Made by a program: the position numbers and the translations under genes | Source: SHZI01 sp040080965 | GTDB taxonomy: Bacteria; Pseudomonadota; Gammaproteobacteria; Steroidobacterales; GCA-2729495 | Length of the DNA stretch: 13,865 bases | Assembly (NCBI GenBank): GCA_040080965.1 | Contig: JBEBHH010000064.1 | Location: forward strand, 1-13,865 | Reading direction: 5' to 3' | Notes under the pieces: generated by a model | Seen by the model: the letters and a program-made list of their open reading frames with translations, nothing else | Told to the model about the DNA's origin: nothing | Database searches by the model: none | Shown here: positions 11,605 to 13,865 of the stretch, piece by piece | Layout of the letters: every line of letters starts with the position of its first letter | Position numbering within the stretch: the stretch's first letter is position 1

Positions 11605-12353
11605 GACCGCCGCAGTTCCCCGCGGATCAGGCGGACCAGGGCGCCTTCCCGGGACCGGATCCGGTCGCAGAGGCCCGCGACGGCCACCACGAGCGGTCCC
11701 GGCAGGGACCCTTGGCCGGCCGCGGGCACGGGCACGCAGACCGCGCCCACGCCGGCCAGGAACAGGTTGTACGCCGCGAGGAAGCCATCCGCCCGCGCCC
11801 GTTTCAGTTCCCGGGCCAGGCCCAGGAGCACGCGGCGGCCCGCCGGCGTCCGCTCCTTCTGCAGCCACGCGGCGACCAGGCTGGCCGCATCGGCCTCCGG
11901 CAGCGTGGCCAGGAGGGCGCGGCCCACCGCCGTGCGCCAGGCGGCGACGCCAGGGCCATTCTCAAGCTGGAGCGCGACCGGGTGCCGGGCCTTGCACACG
12001 TGGAGGATTTCCACGTTGCCGTCCCGGAGCGCGCAGAGGCTGGCCGTTTCCTCCGCCTGCCCGGCGATCCGCTCCACCGCGAGGGTGAGGGCCAGCGGCA
12101 CCCGCTGCTCGGACCCAAGCCACTGGCCGAGCGCGGTGAGCTGCGGCGTGGGCCAGTAGGTGCGGTCGGCGTCCGTGTAGGCGAGGTAGCCCAGCCCGAC
12201 GAGCGTCTTCAGCAGGGCCCGGGTGCTGGGCTGGGGCAGGGCGAGGCGGCGCCCGATGTCGGCCGCAGTCAGGGGCCGGCGCTCCGCCGCGAACAGCTCG
12301 AGCACCCGGAAGGTCCGGGCCACCGACTTGCTGATCGAGACGGCCTCGCCCAT
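11598..12353 (-). CDS. IclR-family transcriptional regulator
   Basis: A 251-residue regulator. The N-terminal winged helix-turn-helix (about 8-62) has SKSVARTFRVLELFAAE, then LTAADIGRRLALPQPSTRALLKTL as the recognition region and a YWPTPQLTALG linker. The C-terminal effector domain (about 80-245) has EETASLCALRDGNVEILHV, TAVGRALLATLPE and FLAGVGAVCVPVPA, typical of IclR. ATG at 12353 overlaps the TAA of the upstream symporter (TAATG), so the pair is translationally coupled. The open frame continuing to 13433 is a shadow of the symporter gene. It likely controls the symporter operon and the divergent gene at 13747 in response to a carbon-source metabolite; the effector is unknown. The stop is supplied by the REPIN-like element. 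Confidence 0.9.
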   Translation of the reverse strand: MGEAVSISKSVARTFRVLELFAAERRPLTAADIGRRLALPQPSTRALLKTLVGLGYLAYTDADRTYWPTPQLTALGQWLGSEQRVPLALTLAVERIAGQAEETASLCALRDGNVEILHVCKARHPVALQLENGPGVAAWRTAVGRALLATLPEADAASLVAAWLQKERTPAGRRVLLGLARELKRARADGFLAAYNLFLAGVGAVCVPVPAAGQGSLPGPLVVAVAGLCDRIRSREGALVRLIRGELRRSV

Positions 12354-13681
12354 TACCCGCCCGCCGCCGCGCGTGCGGATCGTAGCTGCCGGTCCAGGCC
12401 ATAGAAGAGGAGTGCGATGGCGCTCAGGGTCGACGCGACAGCCGGAATCACCACCGCCGCGAGGACGATGCCACGGTCGCCGCTCGCGGCGCTGAGCACG
12501 AGGCCAAGCAGGAAGGGGCCGGCGGCCGACGCCAGCTTCTCGGCCACGGTATACACCGCGGAGAACATCGCCTCGCGCCGCAGCCCGGTGCGCCCGAAGT
12601 CGTGCTCGATGGTGTCGGGGAGCATCGCCTGGGCGGCCAGCGTGAGCCCGCCCGTGGCCATGCCGGTGAGGAAGCCCCGCGCGAGGAACAGCGCCGTCGC
12701 CTCGCCCGGTGCGGCCAGGAGCCAGGAGAGCAGTGCGGGGAGGTAACAGGCAACGGACACCAGGTAGGTGGCGCGCTTCCCGGCCCCCCGGCTGACGGCG
12801 AGCCACAGGGGCATCGACAGGATGCTGCCCGCGGCGGAGGCCAGCACGAAGCCGCCCATGGCCGACGCGGGCCGGTCGAGGACCGTGGTCACGAGGAATG
12901 CGAGCGAGCTCATGGAGACCGCGACACCCACGAGGTGGCAGAACTTGGAGAGGATCAGGGTGACGAAGGGCCGGTTCCCGGCGGCCGAGCGCCACTTTGA
13001 CCCCGCGCTCCCGGCCGAGGCGGGCGGCGGTGTGGTCCCGCGCGCCCCCCGCGTTCCCGCGAAGCAGGCCAGCATGGTCGCGAGGATCAGGCCGCCCATC
13101 ACCCAGCTCATGCCAGCGTAGGCCTCCGGCCCGTTGCCGAAGGCGCCGACCAGCACGGGCGCCAGGGCGCCGCCGGCGAGGATGCCCAGTGTGAGACAGA
13201 TGGTGCGGACCGACATCAGGCGCGACCGCTCGTGATAGTCGTCGGTCATCTCGGCCGGCATCGCGAGGTAGGGGATGCCGAACAGCGTGTAGCCCGTGGC
13301 GTAGAGCAGGAGCGCGCCAACGGCGCTCGCGACCAGTCCCGGGCCCGACGGCGCGGCGGGGTTGAAGAGCAGCACGAAGCCGACGGCGCTCACGACGGCG
13401 CCCGCCAGCAGCCAGGGCCGGCGGCGCCCCCACCGGCTGCGCGTCCGGTCGCTGATCCAGCCCATGAGCGGGTCGAGTGCGATGTCGTAGAGCTTCGCCG
13501 CCAGGATCAGCGTCCCGGCCAGCGCCGGGTCCATGCCCAGCACCGTGCTCAGGTAGAAGAGGGCAAGGAACGAGATGCCGTTGTGGAGCGTGGAGGCGCC
13601 GAGGGAGCCGATGCCCCAGCCCCAGACCAGCCCGGGGGCGAGGCTGGTGCCCGTGCCGCGGTCAGGAGCGATCCCAGGCAT
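12353..13681 (-). CDS. GPH-family (MelB-like) MFS sugar:cation symporter
   Basis: A 442-residue transporter with about twelve hydrophobic segments. The glycoside-pentoside-hexuronide signature is clear: KLYDIALDPLMGW with Asp66 and Asp70, which align with the cation-site Asp55 and Asp59 of melibiose permease, then SDRTRSRWGRRRPW (77-90). GIPYLAMPAEMTDDYHERSRL and the second-half FGRTGLRREAMFSAVYTVAEK are also family motifs. A variable Ala/Pro/Ser-rich loop (about 216-232) joins the halves. It should import a glycoside or related organic solute with a cation; the substrate is not predictable. ATG at 13681 is the first start after an in-frame stop, without a visible ribosome site. Its stop overlaps the iclR-type start, making a two-gene operon. 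Confidence 0.88.
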   Translation of the reverse strand: MPGIAPDRGTGTSLAPGLVWGWGIGSLGASTLHNGISFLALFYLSTVLGMDPALAGTLILAAKLYDIALDPLMGWISDRTRSRWGRRRPWLLAGAVVSAVGFVLLFNPAAPSGPGLVASAVGALLLYATGYTLFGIPYLAMPAEMTDDYHERSRLMSVRTICLTLGILAGGALAPVLVGAFGNGPEAYAGMSWVMGGLILATMLACFAGTRGARGTTPPPASAGSAGSKWRSAAGNRPFVTLILSKFCHLVGVAVSMSSLAFLVTTVLDRPASAMGGFVLASAAGSILSMPLWLAVSRGAGKRATYLVSVACYLPALLSWLLAAPGEATALFLARGFLTGMATGGLTLAAQAMLPDTIEHDFGRTGLRREAMFSAVYTVAEKLASAAGPFLLGLVLSAASGDRGIVLAAVVIPAVASTLSAIALLFYGLDRQLRSARAAAGG

Positions 13682-13746
13682 TATGGATATAATTTAGACA
13701 TTATCATTCTGTTGATCCTGCCCGAACGCCCGCCTAGTATCCAGTC
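13682..13746. promoter_or_regulatory. AT-rich divergent promoter and possible operator
   Basis: This 65-bp gap contains an unusual AT-rich island (13682-13716). A perfect TATAAT lies at 13688-13693 and is part of an inverted repeat, ATAAT (13689-13693) and ATTAT (13700-13704), with 6 nt between; this may be a regulator site, for example for the nearby IclR protein. For the rightward gene, TTGATC (13712-13717) and TAGTAT (13735-13740) are 17 nt apart and would start transcription exactly at the ATG (13747). For the leftward gene a -10-like TAAATT lies just before the start codon. Confidence 0.5.
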
Positions 13747-13865
13747 ATGGAAACGGGCCTCATCGACACCGACCACGACGAGCGGGCGCGTGATCGCTTC
13801 GTTCTCGCCCTGAATGGCTGGGTGCAGACGACCCTCGCCGCGGGAAGCCAGCAGGTCTGCTCGGA
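13747..13865 (+). CDS. 5' end of an unidentified gene, cut by window end
   Basis: An open frame begins at ATG 13747 and runs off the window. The 39 visible residues are polar and acidic at first (METGLIDTDHDERAR), then a predicted helix (DRFVLALNGWVQTTLAAGSQ). There is no signal peptide in this part. No Shine-Dalgarno is visible, and the promoter boxes upstream place transcription start at the ATG itself, so a leaderless start is possible. I cannot assign a family from so little. Being divergent from the symporter/iclR-type pair, it is probably part of the same regulated catabolic locus. Confidence 0.5.
   Translation, partial: METGLIDTDHDERARDRFVLALNGWVQTTLAAGSQQVCS

Noticed and set aside
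12354..13433. Extension of the IclR-type frame to 13433
   Set aside because: It is an out-of-frame reading of the symporter gene; the IclR domain starts normally at the ATG in TAATG.
13232..13813. 193-residue plus-strand open frame opposite the symporter start
   Set aside because: Low-complexity Arg/Gly/Glu-rich antisense shadow without a ribosome site.

Overview
The window is 13.9 kb of high-GC bacterial chromosome with very few mobile sequences. Its gene families (DUF2282/DUF692/DUF2063/DoxX cassette, MarC, GTAG-headed palindromic repeats) fit a gammaproteobacterium, broadly near Xanthomonadales/Chromatiales. That placement is inference from gene content; there is no rRNA or other phylogenetic marker here.

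Layout from left to right: (1) a palindromic REPIN-like element cut by the window edge, then a minus-strand gene for a methyltransferase carrying a lipoprotein-type signal. (2) A plus-strand run of six genes, almost all touching or overlapping, from about 1090 to 8198: a bufferin-type RiPP cassette (bufA precursor, bufB MNIO/DUF692 enzyme, bufC DUF2063 partner, bufD DoxX membrane protein), followed without a break by a GH133-type glycogen debranching enzyme and a large GH63-type glucosidase. A promoter-like box and an 8-bp inverted repeat lie just ahead of bufA. (3) A 34-bp perfect inverted repeat that closes this run and also contains the stop codon of the convergent marC-family gene. (4) A marC / ferritin-like divergent pair 40 bp apart. 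(5) A 26-bp GTAG-headed palindrome holding both stop codons of the ferritin-like gene and of a convergent 71-residue acidic protein. (6) A small plus-strand hypothetical with a Lys/Arg-rich tail. (7) A minus-strand MFS transporter, a second REPIN-like element, and a tightly coupled GPH-family symporter plus IclR-type regulator pair, read away from an AT-rich divergent promoter region whose other side starts a plus-strand gene cut by the window end.

How the genes work together: the buf cassette should make and modify a small exported Cys-containing peptide. Relatives of this cassette protect against copper and possibly other thiophilic metals. The debranching enzyme and GH63 enzyme would trim alpha-glucans or related oligosaccharides; their overlap with bufD suggests co-transcription, which is unusual. 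The GPH symporter and IclR regulator look like the uptake and control arm of a catabolic locus that continues beyond the right edge.

The points most worth following up are the buf cassette and its odd downstream partners, and the two palindromic repeat families that repeatedly supply stop codons to flanking genes.
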